This document shows positions 51,776 to 60,600 of a DNA stretch of 64,000 nucleotides, piece by piece. The DNA comes from Bacteroidota bacterium (GTDB lineage Bacteria > Bacteroidota > Bacteroidia > Cytophagales > Cyclobacteriaceae), in assembly GCA_023412765.1 (NCBI GenBank), contig JAEZBX010000250.1:1-64000 (forward strand), read 5' to 3'. Position 1 is the stretch's first letter; each line of letters begins with the position of its first letter. Both the position numbers and the translations under genes were made by a program. The notes below the pieces were generated by a model that worked only from the letters and a program-made list of their open reading frames with translations, had not been told where the DNA came from and did no database searches.

Positions 51776-52734
51776 GTGCAAAGTTGTTTTTTCACTTCGA
51801 GATAATTTTGCCACATCTCCTGCAATATTTCCGCTGCAGGTTGAATGCGATTTATCATAGAAGATATCTGGCCGATCTCAAGCTCGCCTTCATTCAAGTC
51901 GCCTTCGAAGATACCACGCTTGGATCGGCCTCTACCTAATATGTTCGACAATTCCTCCTTTGATGCGCCCATATTTTCTGCTTCCTGTACACGGCGGAAG
52001 AAGTCGTTCTTAACCATTCTTACTGGCGTCAATTGCTTCAGTGTCAGCATCGTGTCGCCTTCTTTCAGTTCAATTATCCGTTTTTTGAAGTTTTCATGTG
52101 CAGATGACTCCTGACTCGCAGCGAACCGGCTGCCAACCTGGAAACCCTGCGCGCCCAAGACTTCAGCAGCTAACATGGCACAACCGCTGCCAATCCCCCC
52201 GGCAGCTATTAGGGGAATATTTATTGCCTCTCTTACCATGGGTAGCAATACAAACGTAGTTGTCTCTTCGCGCCCATTGTGTCCACCGGCTTCAAAACCT
52301 TCCGCCACAACCGCATCGACGCCACACTCCTCAGCTTTCTTTGCAAATTTTACACTGGACACCACGTGAGCAACGGTCATTCCGTTGTCCTTCAGCAGCT
52401 TTGTCCATAGCGCTGGGTTCCCGGCCGACGTGAAAACAATTTTTACCTGTTCTTCAATTAATATATCTATGAGTTCTTTGATATCAGGGTACAGTAAAGG
52501 AATGTTAACACCGAAAGGTTTGTCAGTCGCTGCTTTACACTTCCGGATATTTTCACGCAGGATATCTGGATACATCGAGCCTGCTCCGATCAATCCTAAT
52601 CCACCAGCGTCGCTTACTGCCGAGGCGAGCCGCCAGCCGCTACACCATACCATTCCGGCCTGTATAATTGGATAGTCGATCTTGAAAAGATTGGTTATCA
52701 CTTTTACAGGCTCAAGACGTTTTTTTTGGGTCAT
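51772..52734 (-). CDS. Nitronate monooxygenase family flavoprotein
   Basis: 320 residues, FMN-binding TIM barrel. Pro-Ile-Ile-Gln-Ala-Gly-Met near 22-28, Gly-Leu-Gly-Leu-Ile-Gly near 45-50, Gly-Gly-His152-Asn-Gly with the catalytic base, Ala-Ala-Gly-Gly-Ile-Gly-Ser near 176-182 and Gly-Ser-Arg-Phe near 200. It oxidises alkyl nitronates such as propionate 3-nitronate. FabK-type enoyl reductases look similar and cannot be excluded by eye. It is the first gene of a pair with the VOC protein; a hairpin lies in its upstream leader. Confidence 0.85.
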   Translation of the reverse strand: MTQKKRLEPVKVITNLFKIDYPIIQAGMVWCSGWRLASAVSDAGGLGLIGAGSMYPDILRENIRKCKAATDKPFGVNIPLLYPDIKELIDILIEEQVKIVFTSAGNPALWTKLLKDNGMTVAHVVSSVKFAKKAEECGVDAVVAEGFEAGGHNGREETTTFVLLPMVREAINIPLIAAGGIGSGCAMLAAEVLGAQGFQVGSRFAASQESSAHENFKKRIIELKEGDTMLTLKQLTPVRMVKNDFFRRVQEAENMGASKEELSNILGRGRSKRGIFEGDLNEGELEIGQISSMINRIQPAAEILQEMWQNYLEVKKQLCT

Positions 52735-52771
52735 AAAATGATTTGGAATTGATAAAAATTGGTTAAAATAA

Positions 52772-52793
52772 GGCGACTGGTTTTTCGGTCGCC
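52772..52793. other. Stem-loop in the leader of the nitronate monooxygenase gene
   Basis: GGCGAC (52772-52777) and GTCGCC (52788-52793) form a perfect stem, extendable to eight pairs, around a T-rich loop. Read on the minus strand it is followed by TTATTTT, a weak terminator-like tail, 38 bases before the ATG at 52734. Confidence 0.4.
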
Positions 52794-52797
52794 AGAG

Positions 52798-52990
52798 TTG
52801 TCCACAAAGAATCTATTGAAAAAATTCACCATAACAGCCTGTATATCTGCATTTTAGTTGTTAATCATACCTTGATGTGGATAAGTCCAGGCATTTGTGG
52901 AATTCTTTTTAGGCAATTTTTTTGTTTCTAAGTACTTGAATTATAATGGATTTATAATAAAATCCAATCGTGCTGATGTTTCTAAAAAGT
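52798..52990. other. Cluster of DnaA-box-like sites next to an AT-rich tract (possible origin)
   Basis: This divergent gap contains TTGTCCACA at 52798-52806 (one mismatch to TTATCCACA), a perfect TGTGGATAA, which is the minus-strand TTATCCACA, at 52876-52884, and a third TGTGGA core at 52896-52901. The ~90 bases to the right are about three-quarters A/T. This looks like a small DnaA-binding region, but no dnaA or other origin-linked gene is nearby. An oriC role is a hypothesis. Confidence 0.3.
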
Positions 52991-52997
52991 GATCGTT

Positions 52998-53498
52998 ATG
53001 AATTCAAAGTTGATAATTATTAGAGCTGCCGCATTAGTCGTATTAGCATTTTTCCTGACGACGAGCTCCCTGGCTCAACAAGCTACCGTAATAAAATTTG
53101 AGGGTCTGCAACAGATTCTTGATACAAAGGCAGATCAAATACAAGTGATAAATTTTTGGGCCACGTGGTGTGCACCTTGCATAAAAGAGCTTCCGCTCCT
53201 GGAAAAAGCAAATGCGCAAAGTGATCTCGGTGCTAAAATAACATTGATAAACCTCGACTATGCAGACAAGGTGGATAAGGTTAATGACTTTATCGCCCGG
53301 AAAAACATACGGTCTAAGGTGTTGTTACTGGATGAGTTGGACTATAATGCGTGGATAGAAAAGGTTGATAAGAACTGGACCGGAGCTATACCAGCCACTC
53401 TAATCTTCGACCCAAAGACTGGAAAGCGAAAATTCGTCGAAAGGGAACTGAAAGAAGGTGAACTGGAAGAATTGATTGTAACACTGAAGAAGTCCTAA
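52998..53498 (+). CDS. TlpA-like thioredoxin-fold protein, secreted
   Basis: 166 residues from the ATG at 52998. A signal peptide ends near Ser-Leu-Ala-Gln (24-27). The redox site Trp-Cys-Ala-Pro-Cys is at 57-61, following Asn-Phe-Trp-Ala-Thr, and the cis-Pro region (Ile-Pro-Ala-Thr-Leu-Ile-Phe) is near 130. It should reduce or shuffle disulfides in the periplasm, or serve cytochrome c maturation. It lies 21 bases before a second thioredoxin-like gene; a terminator follows both. Confidence 0.9.
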   Translation: MNSKLIIIRAAALVVLAFFLTTSSLAQQATVIKFEGLQQILDTKADQIQVINFWATWCAPCIKELPLLEKANAQSDLGAKITLINLDYADKVDKVNDFIARKNIRSKVLLLDELDYNAWIEKVDKNWTGAIPATLIFDPKTGKRKFVERELKEGELEELIVTLKKS

Positions 53499-53519
53499 CC
53501 ACAACAAAAAATAACTCTT

Positions 53520-54128
53520 ATGAAAAGAATCAAATTGCTTGGACTCGTTGGCTTGCTCTTCATGATTTCGGCTTCAAAGCCATTAAAGTATGAAGTGGGT
53601 GATTCGGTTGCAGACTTTAGTCTGAAGAACTTTGATGGTAAAATGGTATCGCTTTCCGACTATAAAGACGGCAAAGGCGCTATCGTTATTTTTGATTGCA
53701 ATACTTGTCCCTATTCCAAGGCATACAATGATAGAATTATCGCATTGAATAAGAAATATGCCTCCCAGGGATTCCCGGTGATAACGATTAATGCAAATGA
53801 CCCCCAACTTTCTCCGGGCGATTCCTTCGAGGAAATGGTGTCAAGGGCAAAGCAAAAAAAATATGACTTCCCGTATTTAGTTGACGAATCTCAGTCGGTG
53901 GCCAGAGCATTTGGGGCCACCAACACTCCGCATGTCTTCGTTTTGCAGAAAGCCGGAGACAATTTTCAGGTTGCGTATATAGGAACAATAGATAACAACA
54001 GCCGCGATGCATCATCAGTTACTAAACGATATGTAGACGACGCGGTCGACGCCCTCATTGCGGGTAAAACTGTGAGTACCAAAAAAACTAAAGCTATTGG
54101 ATGCGGTATAAAATGGAAAAATTCGTAA
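53520..54128 (+). CDS. Thioredoxin/redoxin family protein, exported
   Basis: 202 residues with a hydrophobic N-terminus (MKRIKLLGLVGLLFMISAS). It contains Val-Gly-Asp-Ser-Val-Ala-Asp-Phe-Ser-Leu near 26-35, the active site Cys60-Asn-Thr-Cys63-Pro-Tyr, and Ala-Thr-Asn-Thr-Pro-His-Val near 138-144 with the cis-Pro, all as in AhpC/TSA redoxins that keep a Cys-x-x-Cys. It likely works with the TlpA-like protein just upstream in the same operon. The partner substrates are unknown. Confidence 0.86.
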   Translation: MKRIKLLGLVGLLFMISASKPLKYEVGDSVADFSLKNFDGKMVSLSDYKDGKGAIVIFDCNTCPYSKAYNDRIIALNKKYASQGFPVITINANDPQLSPGDSFEEMVSRAKQKKYDFPYLVDESQSVARAFGATNTPHVFVLQKAGDNFQVAYIGTIDNNSRDASSVTKRYVDDAVDALIAGKTVSTKKTKAIGCGIKWKNS

Positions 54129-54154
54129 GCACGACATCTTCTGAATTAATTAGG

Positions 54155-54185
54155 ATCGCCGGCCATTAGGTCGGCGATTTTTTTT
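54155..54185 (+). terminator. Rho-independent terminator after the thioredoxin pair
   Basis: A ten-pair stem (54155-54164 with 54169-54178, one G-T pair) with an ATTA loop is followed by a run of eight T from 54178 to 54185. It ends the two-gene redox operon. Confidence 0.88.
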
Positions 54186-54310
54186 GATACCGAGTCAGCA
54201 CCGTCAAGTCAAAATCCCCTTTTTTGATGTAAGAAAAAAGAAAATTATCCTGAAAAACTTTTTCAACGATGGCACAAAGGTTGCATTAAACAGGGTAAAA
54301 CAATCTTGCT

Positions 54311-54694
54311 ATGAAAATGTTAGGGGCGGTGGCCATGCTGATGATAAGCGTGCAATTGATGGCGTATGACTCGGGAATTGCAGTACAACTTGAAAAGGGT
54401 GCAACCATGCAGGTATACGTTAATGGTAAACTGTACAGCAAACAACCTGGTAAATTCTTACGCGTGCGCAGTACACCGGGTCTCTTCCATCTGGAGGTGA
54501 AGGTTCTTAATCCCTGGAACAAACAATGGTATGTTGTTAAAAAAGATATCAGGGTGGAGAAAGGCTATGAGTTCCAATACAAGGTCGTGTTCATAAACCG
54601 AACCAAGCCCGAGCTCAGGGAAGTGAAAAAGTATCCGATGTATTCCAGGTACTTTTTGAACAATGATTTATACAATAAACACCCGGTCGGCTAA
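54311..54694 (+). CDS. Small secreted protein of unknown function
   Basis: 127 residues with a signal peptide (MKMLGAVAMLMISVQLMA). The mature part has Gln-Val-Tyr-Val-Asn-Gly-Lys-Leu-Tyr near 33-41, Pro-Gly-Leu-Phe-His-Leu-Glu-Val-Lys-Val near 55-64 and a basic, Tyr-rich tail. The first half recalls PEGA-like or DUF4476-associated strands, but this is not firm. Its end is one base from the convergent glycine-zipper gene's stop. Confidence 0.6.
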   Translation: MKMLGAVAMLMISVQLMAYDSGIAVQLEKGATMQVYVNGKLYSKQPGKFLRVRSTPGLFHLEVKVLNPWNKQWYVVKKDIRVEKGYEFQYKVVFINRTKPELREVKKYPMYSRYFLNNDLYNKHPVG

Positions 54695-54695
54695 T

Positions 54696-54989
54696 CTAAA
54701 TTCGGCGCGATCGGGTCACGAGTAACACCACAAGTACTATAGCGAGGATTGAAAAAACATTCCAGTGGAAGAAACCTCCGAATGGCCAACTCCAGTTAAA
54801 AAGCCATCCGAAAATACCACCAATAGCGCCGAAGACAGCGCCAAAAACACCGGCAATAATTCCGAATACCGCACCGAAGATTCCGACGACTATTCCAATC
54901 AGTCCACCGGCGATTCCGATCCATACGGGAAATGTGAGTATAATAAGTAAGGTTATCAATATTGCTGAAGTAGAGCTACGGGCTTGCAT
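54696..54989 (-). CDS. Glycine-zipper membrane protein, 97 aa
   Basis: 97 residues. A first helix (9-27) merges into a long Gly-Ala-Phe-Val stretch where Gly recurs every three or four positions (for example Gly-Ile-Phe-Gly-Ala-Val-Phe-Gly and its repeats), then a Trp/Phe-rich patch (Trp-Leu-Phe-Asn-Trp-Ser-Trp-Pro-Phe) and a last helix ending in Arg-Ser-Arg-Arg-Ile. Such glycine zippers favour helix packing and oligomers. The function is unknown. Confidence 0.62.
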   Translation of the reverse strand: MQARSSTSAILITLLIILTFPVWIGIAGGLIGIVVGIFGAVFGIIAGVFGAVFGAIGGIFGWLFNWSWPFGGFFHWNVFSILAIVLVVLLVTRSRRI

Positions 54990-55115
54990 AATGTTTTAGA
55001 TCGACAGACCAAAAATCATGCACCTGCCAGAAATCCGCGTTTTTAAAGCAACAGGGCCATTTACGCTTCCGTGAGTGTTGAGAAATGAACAGTTCCTTTT
55101 TTTGTTTCGTACAAT

Positions 55116-55149
55116 AAAAAAGGCCAGCCCCGCATTTAGAACCGACCTT
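55116..55149 (-). terminator. Rho-independent terminator of the fad operon
   Basis: On the minus strand, an eight-pair stem with two G-U pairs (55149-55142 with 55127-55120) is followed by six T (55121-55116). It lies 25 bases after the acyl-CoA dehydrogenase stop. Confidence 0.7.
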
Positions 55150-55173
55150 CTCAGTCTAGGTTAATAAACATCT

Positions 55174-56973
55174 TTAAGAAGGAAATTGTCCCTTCTCTAT
55201 AACATAGTCGGCGATCTTTCGCCGCGCTTCTTTCAAATTATAAGGATCGATTTTGGTAAATCGTTTCAGTCCAAGTAGCATCAGGCGCAATTCATCGACT
55301 TCAGCAAATCCAAGGATGGAATTTCTCGCTGCGGCCGTCGCCTTTTCAACAGCATGATGCAAGTAAACCATTGCCATTTCCTTCTTGATAGAAATGTCAG
55401 TGTCTCCACGATCAATTAACTTCTCAACACGCAGCAAAGCTGACTCGGCGACATAACATTCTATAAGGATGTCCGCGAGGTTCATGAGCAATTCCTGTTC
55501 ATCAGAAAGTTTCATCATATATTTCTGAACAGCAGCACCAGCGATCATCAGTCCTGCTTTTTTCAGATTTGCAATGACTTTCTTTTCTTTCACAAAAGTT
55601 CCTTCTGAATCATTGGCTCCAAAATCGGGGATGGCTAATAATTCTTTTTGTACCGCCATGGCCGGAGTCATTAAGTCTATGCTTCCCTTCATAGCGCGTT
55701 TCACCAGCATGTCTATCGTAAGCATGCGGTTTATTTCGTTCGTTCCTTCAAAAATCCGGTTAATACGAGCATCGCGGTAAGCGCGATCCATTGGGCCATC
55801 TGCCGAATAACCCATTCCACCGTATATCTGAACACCTTCGTCAACGACAAAATCCAACACTTCCGAACCATGAACTTTCAAAATCGCGCACTCGATGGCA
55901 AATTCCTCAAGCGACTTCAGCCTTGCCTGCGATGCCTCCTTACCCGAACTAACGAGCGCACTATACGCATCGTCAATATTTTGTCCTGCGCGATAACACG
56001 CTGATTCGGAAGCGAACACCCTCGTTACCATCTCGGCAATCTTATGCTTTATTGCTCCGAAATTTGAGATAGAGGTACCGAATTGCTTTCGTTCCTTTGC
56101 GTAATTCACAGCCAGTGAAATGGTCCGTTTTGAACCACCTATCGCAGCAACGCCAAGCTTTATACGCCCGATGTTCAAAATATTCACAGCGATCTTAAAG
56201 CCGTTTTCCCTTTGTGATAAAAGATTAGCTGCGGGCACTCTGCAATCATTAAAAAAGATCTGGCGAGTCGACGATCCTTTAATACCCATCTTGTGCTCCT
56301 CTTCATTCATAGTGATTCCTCCAAAAGATTTCTCTATGATGAAAGCGCTTAAATTCTTATCGGATTCAATCTTGGCAAAAACAATAAACACATCAGCAAA
56401 TCCCCCATTGGTGATCCACATCTTTTGCCCATTAATTGTGTAGTAGCTTCCATCAGCTGATGGTGTAGCCTTTGTCTTCCCGGAATTAGCGTCGGAGCCT
56501 GAGTCGGGTTCCGTCAGACAGTATGCAGCCTTCCATTCTCCGGTCGCCAGCTTCGGCAGATATTTCTTCTTCTGATCGTCGTTACCGTAATACAATATTG
56601 GAAGCGTGCCTATACCAGTGTGTGCCGAGAGTGCAACTGCAAATGAATGTCCGCCACCGATAACTTCAGCTACTAACATGGTGGTGTTGAAATCCATGCC
56701 GAACCCTCCATACTCCGAGGGTACGGACGTTCCAAGAAGTCCAAGTTCTCCTGCCTTGTCAAGCAGCGCCGGCATTAAAGCGAGATCCTTCATCGAGTCG
56801 ATTTCATCCAACCGGTTGAAGACTTCCTTCTCGAGAAAATCCTCGCACTGCTGGCGAATCATTTTCTGTTCCTCGTTAAAGTCTTCGGGAATAAAAATTT
56901 CGCTGGCTGGAGTTTCCCTTACGAGAAATTCTCCACCCCTTATCGCTTTAAGTTTTTCCGCTTCTTTGCTCAT
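55174..56973 (-). CDS. fadE: Acyl-CoA dehydrogenase (FadE type)
   Basis: 599 residues: an acyl-CoA dehydrogenase core plus the ~200-residue C-terminal extension of the VLCAD/FadE-like class. FAD/substrate motifs Ala-Tyr-Cys-Leu-Thr-Glu-Pro-Asp-Ser-Gly-Ser-Asp near 151-162, and the catalytic Glu in Phe-Glu-Gly-Thr-Asn-Glu-Ile-Asn-Arg near 413. It makes the first double bond in fatty acyl-CoA. It is the last gene of the operon, 34 bases after fadA. Confidence 0.93.
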   Translation of the reverse strand: MSKEAEKLKAIRGGEFLVRETPASEIFIPEDFNEEQKMIRQQCEDFLEKEVFNRLDEIDSMKDLALMPALLDKAGELGLLGTSVPSEYGGFGMDFNTTMLVAEVIGGGHSFAVALSAHTGIGTLPILYYGNDDQKKKYLPKLATGEWKAAYCLTEPDSGSDANSGKTKATPSADGSYYTINGQKMWITNGGFADVFIVFAKIESDKNLSAFIIEKSFGGITMNEEEHKMGIKGSSTRQIFFNDCRVPAANLLSQRENGFKIAVNILNIGRIKLGVAAIGGSKRTISLAVNYAKERKQFGTSISNFGAIKHKIAEMVTRVFASESACYRAGQNIDDAYSALVSSGKEASQARLKSLEEFAIECAILKVHGSEVLDFVVDEGVQIYGGMGYSADGPMDRAYRDARINRIFEGTNEINRMLTIDMLVKRAMKGSIDLMTPAMAVQKELLAIPDFGANDSEGTFVKEKKVIANLKKAGLMIAGAAVQKYMMKLSDEQELLMNLADILIECYVAESALLRVEKLIDRGDTDISIKKEMAMVYLHHAVEKATAAARNSILGFAEVDELRLMLLGLKRFTKIDPYNLKEARRKIADYVIEKGQFPS

Positions 56974-57007
56974 CTCTATAAGTTCCGTAGTGACCTATCG
57001 TAATTTG

Positions 57008-58183
57008 CTAATTCAATAATTCATAAATACCGGCAACGCCTTGCCCTCCGCCAACACAAGCGGTTACCATTCCATACTTCTTTTTACTTCTTCTCAACTC
57101 GTTGAACAACGTGAGGGATAGACGCGCGCCAGAACTTCCCAGCGGATGTCCGATAGCTATAGCCCCACCGTTAATATTAAGCTTAGCCGGATCGATATTC
57201 AATTCTCTTACAACTGCAAGCGACTGAGCGGCAAAAGCTTCATTCAATTCTATCCGATCTAAATCGTCGATCTTCATTCCGGCAATCTTAAGCGCTCTTG
57301 GAACCGCTGCAACAGGTCCAATGCCCATTATCTTTGGATCGACTCCTGCTACGGCGTAGCTAAGCATTCGCGCAATGGGTTTGATGTTCAATTGCTTTAC
57401 CATCTTCTCCGACATCACAATTGCAAATGCTGCTCCGTCAGTAGTGGGTGATGAGTTGCCGGCGGTTACCGATCCACCCAGGGCAAATACCGGCTTCAAT
57501 TTCGCCAATGCATCCAGAGTGGTATCTCTCCTGGGTCCTTCGTCGGTGTCTACAACGAACTCGCGGGTCTTCTTCTTTCCATCAGCATCTACAAACACTT
57601 CCTGGATTTTTATCGGATGAATCTCCTCCTTGAAAATACCAGCGTCCTGAGCTTTCAAAGCTTTCATATGTGATTCATATGCAAACCTATCCTGGTCCTC
57701 CCGCGAAACTTTGTATTGCTTGGCAACTTCTTCAGCAGTCAGACCCATGCTCGTGTAGTAGGCCGGATTCTCTTTTGCAATCTTATAGTTTAATGCCGTC
57801 TTCCAGCCCATAACCGGTACCAGCGACATTGATTCAGTTCCACCTGCGATGATACAGTCTGCCATGCCCGCCTGAATTTTCGCTGATGCCAGATGAATCG
57901 CCTCAACGCCAGACCCACAATAACGATTAATAACCATTCCGGCGTTGCCTAATCCCAAAGCAGTTAGCGCAATCATCCTCCCCATCTGCATTCCCTGCTC
58001 CGCTTCCTGTACTGCATTCCCCACAATAAGGTCGTCAACCATTTCATTTTCCAGCCCAGGTATTGACTGCACCAGAGCCTTGATAATGTCGGTTGCGAAA
58101 TCATCCGGTCGCGTAAAACGGAACCCGCCTCTTTTTGCCCGGGTATTCGCAGTCCTTTTAGCCGCTACTACATATGCATCCAT
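57008..58183 (-). CDS. fadA: Acetyl-CoA acyltransferase (thiolase)
   Basis: 391 residues, usual for thiolases. The nucleophile Cys89 is in Asn-Arg-Tyr-Cys-Gly-Ser-Gly, with [13 protein letters not shown] near 342-354 and the second Cys in Val-Thr-Ala-Cys-Val-Gly-Gly-Gly-Gln near 377. It performs the last step of beta-oxidation, releasing acetyl-CoA. Its ATG is three bases after the stop of the upstream bifunctional enzyme. Confidence 0.93.
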   Translation of the reverse strand: MDAYVVAAKRTANTRAKRGGFRFTRPDDFATDIIKALVQSIPGLENEMVDDLIVGNAVQEAEQGMQMGRMIALTALGLGNAGMVINRYCGSGVEAIHLASAKIQAGMADCIIAGGTESMSLVPVMGWKTALNYKIAKENPAYYTSMGLTAEEVAKQYKVSREDQDRFAYESHMKALKAQDAGIFKEEIHPIKIQEVFVDADGKKKTREFVVDTDEGPRRDTTLDALAKLKPVFALGGSVTAGNSSPTTDGAAFAIVMSEKMVKQLNIKPIARMLSYAVAGVDPKIMGIGPVAAVPRALKIAGMKIDDLDRIELNEAFAAQSLAVVRELNIDPAKLNINGGAIAIGHPLGSSGARLSLTLFNELRRSKKKYGMVTACVGGGQGVAGIYELLN

Positions 58184-58186
58184 ATC

Positions 58187-60586
58187 TTAATTTCGTAGTG
58201 GTTTCCCACCGGTTAAAATTGATTGAATTCGCTCCAAAGTTTTCTTTTCTCCGGTAAGCGAGACAAATGCTTCGCGCTCCAGATCAAGAAGGTACTGTTC
58301 GCTCACTTCCTGGGACGACGTCAGGTCCCCCCCGCACATGACGTTTGCAATTTTTAAAGCAATTTTTTGATCATGGTCGGATATGTAGTTTCCAAGTCGC
58401 ATCCCGTAAACACCCGCGGTGAATAACGCCAGGCCCGAACGTCCTTGTACTTTGATATTGTTAGCGCGAAGTGGCATTGTATATCCTGCATCTGCAAGTT
58501 CAAGTACTGCAGATTTAGCATCGGATATTTGCCGGTCTCTATTAACAGATATCCGATCAAGCTTCCGAAGTATTTTCAATTCGCGTGCCTCTTCTGCCGA
58601 TGTAGCTACCTTGGCAGTAGCTATTGTCATGAAAGCGTTTTGAACTGCATTTAGCTCTATATCACCTTCCTGAAAAGAATCGCTTACCCGCTTGGCAAAT
58701 TCTTTTGTCCCACCTCCGGCTGGAATCAGTCCAACTCCGACTTCAACGAGACCGATATATGTTTCAGCAGCGGCTTGCGCCAGATCTGCATGCATCGTCA
58801 TTTCACAACCTCCTCCCAAAGTTCGGCCCTGGGGACACACAACGACTGGGATAGACGAATATCTGATTCGCATCACACAGTTCTGGAATTGCCGAACCAT
58901 AAAATCGATTTCGTCATATTCCTGTTCAATGGCATACATGAAGACGAGGCCGAGATTTGCACCTAATGAAAAGTCTGATCCCTGATGTCCGATGACTAAG
59001 CCGCGGTAATCTTTCTCCGCCAGGTCGATAGCTTTGTTCAGTCCTTCCATGACCGGCGTACCTAATGTATAGCTCTTGCTATGCCATCCAAAATTCAACA
59101 CACCATCACCGAGGTCGATAATTTTTGACTCTGCATTTTGCCATACAACATTGTCTTTCAGATTTTCCAGAATAATAAATTCTGTCTTCCCTGGAATTAT
59201 TTTGTAAGACTTCGACGTGATGTCATAATACTTCCGTTGACCGTCTTCAATTTTATAAAAGGATTTGTTGCCAGAAGCGAGCATGTCATAAACCCATTGA
59301 TTGGGTTTCTTTCCGGCCGACTCCATCTCCTTAACAGACTTCTCAACGCCCACTGTATCCCACGTGTCGAATGGACCGAGTTCCCAACCGAATCCAGCAC
59401 ATACTGCATCATCTATTTTGTATAGTTCATCCGCAATTTCAGGAATACGATGAGACACATAACTAAAAATGGAATAGAATGAGTCTCTGTAAAACTCGCC
59501 AGCTTTATCGCTACCCGCTAACAATACTGGCAGCCGTTTCCTGAGATTATCAATGGTTTTGGTGCCTTCCAGAGTTGCAAACTTTGCCTTCGCTTTTGGT
59601 CCGTACTCGAGTGACTTTAAGTCCAACGTTAGGATCTCCGTTTCACCCTTGGCATTTTTTGTCTTCTTATAAAATCCTTGTCCCGTTTTGTCTCCCAGCC
59701 ATTTCTTTTTCTCCATGTTCAGGATAGGTTCCGGAACGACAAAGCGGTCCTTCTCTTCATCATTAGGAAGGCCTCTGTTCAGGTCTCCTGCAACTTTGAT
59801 CATCGTATCCAGACCAACAAGATCTGTTGTGCGAAAGGTCGCGGACTTCGGTCGGCCGATTACTGGACCCGTAAGCTTGTCTACTTCATCTACGTTAAGC
59901 TCAAGTTTCGCCATTGAATCCAACACCTTCATGATGCTATAGACTCCAACCCGATTTGCAATAAATGCCGGCGTGTCCTTGCACAAAACTGTGGTTTTAC
60001 CCAGGAACAGGTCACCATAATTCATCAGGAAATCAATGGTCTCCGGATCCGTATATTTCGTCGGAATTATTTCGAGTAGTCTGAGGTATCGCGGTGGATT
60101 AAAAAAGTGCGTGCCACAAAAATGTTTTTTGAAGTCATCACTTCTTCCTTCCGTCATTAAGTGAATTGGAATTCCAGATGTATTGGAAGTAATCAGGGTG
60201 CCAGGCTTCCTGTATTTTTCTACTTCTTCATAAACATTCTTTTTGATCTCAAGATTCTCCACTACGACTTCAATGGTCCAGTCATAATCTTTGATTTTGG
60301 GTAAGTCGTCCGTAAAGTTTCCGAGCGTTATTCGAGAAGCAAATTTCTTGTTATAAAGCGGCGAAGGATTTGATTTAATGGATCGGTCAAAGGAAGATTG
60401 AACTATTCGGTTTCTGACAACTTTGCTATCCAGCGTTAGTCCCTTAGCTTTTTCCTCGTCTGTTAATTCCTTGGGGACGATGTCAAGCAAAAGCGTTTGA
60501 CATCCAATATTTGCAAAATGGCAGGCGATGGCCGAGCCCATTACTCCGGAACCAAGAACAGCAACTTTACGAATAAAACGCTTCAT
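58187..60586 (-). CDS. fadN: 3-hydroxyacyl-CoA dehydrogenase / enoyl-CoA hydratase (FadN type)
   Basis: 799 residues. The N-terminal NAD-binding turn Val-Leu-Gly-Ser-Gly-Val-Met-Gly-Ser-Ala-Ile is at 10-20, and the dehydrogenase motif Gly-Thr-His-Phe-Phe-Asn-Pro-Pro near 137. The hydratase is C-terminal (about 510-700): Gly-Gly-Gly-Cys-Glu-Met and Glu-Val-Gly-Val-Gly-Leu-Ile-Pro-Ala-Gly-Gly-Gly-Thr with the catalytic Glu residues. This dehydrogenase-first order is that of Bacillus FadN, not E. coli FadB. It follows marR by 14 bases. Confidence 0.93.
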   Translation of the reverse strand: MKRFIRKVAVLGSGVMGSAIACHFANIGCQTLLLDIVPKELTDEEKAKGLTLDSKVVRNRIVQSSFDRSIKSNPSPLYNKKFASRITLGNFTDDLPKIKDYDWTIEVVVENLEIKKNVYEEVEKYRKPGTLITSNTSGIPIHLMTEGRSDDFKKHFCGTHFFNPPRYLRLLEIIPTKYTDPETIDFLMNYGDLFLGKTTVLCKDTPAFIANRVGVYSIMKVLDSMAKLELNVDEVDKLTGPVIGRPKSATFRTTDLVGLDTMIKVAGDLNRGLPNDEEKDRFVVPEPILNMEKKKWLGDKTGQGFYKKTKNAKGETEILTLDLKSLEYGPKAKAKFATLEGTKTIDNLRKRLPVLLAGSDKAGEFYRDSFYSIFSYVSHRIPEIADELYKIDDAVCAGFGWELGPFDTWDTVGVEKSVKEMESAGKKPNQWVYDMLASGNKSFYKIEDGQRKYYDITSKSYKIIPGKTEFIILENLKDNVVWQNAESKIIDLGDGVLNFGWHSKSYTLGTPVMEGLNKAIDLAEKDYRGLVIGHQGSDFSLGANLGLVFMYAIEQEYDEIDFMVRQFQNCVMRIRYSSIPVVVCPQGRTLGGGCEMTMHADLAQAAAETYIGLVEVGVGLIPAGGGTKEFAKRVSDSFQEGDIELNAVQNAFMTIATAKVATSAEEARELKILRKLDRISVNRDRQISDAKSAVLELADAGYTMPLRANNIKVQGRSGLALFTAGVYGMRLGNYISDHDQKIALKIANVMCGGDLTSSQEVSEQYLLDLEREAFVSLTGEKKTLERIQSILTGGKPLRN

Positions 60587-60600
60587 ACTAATTGGGGTCC

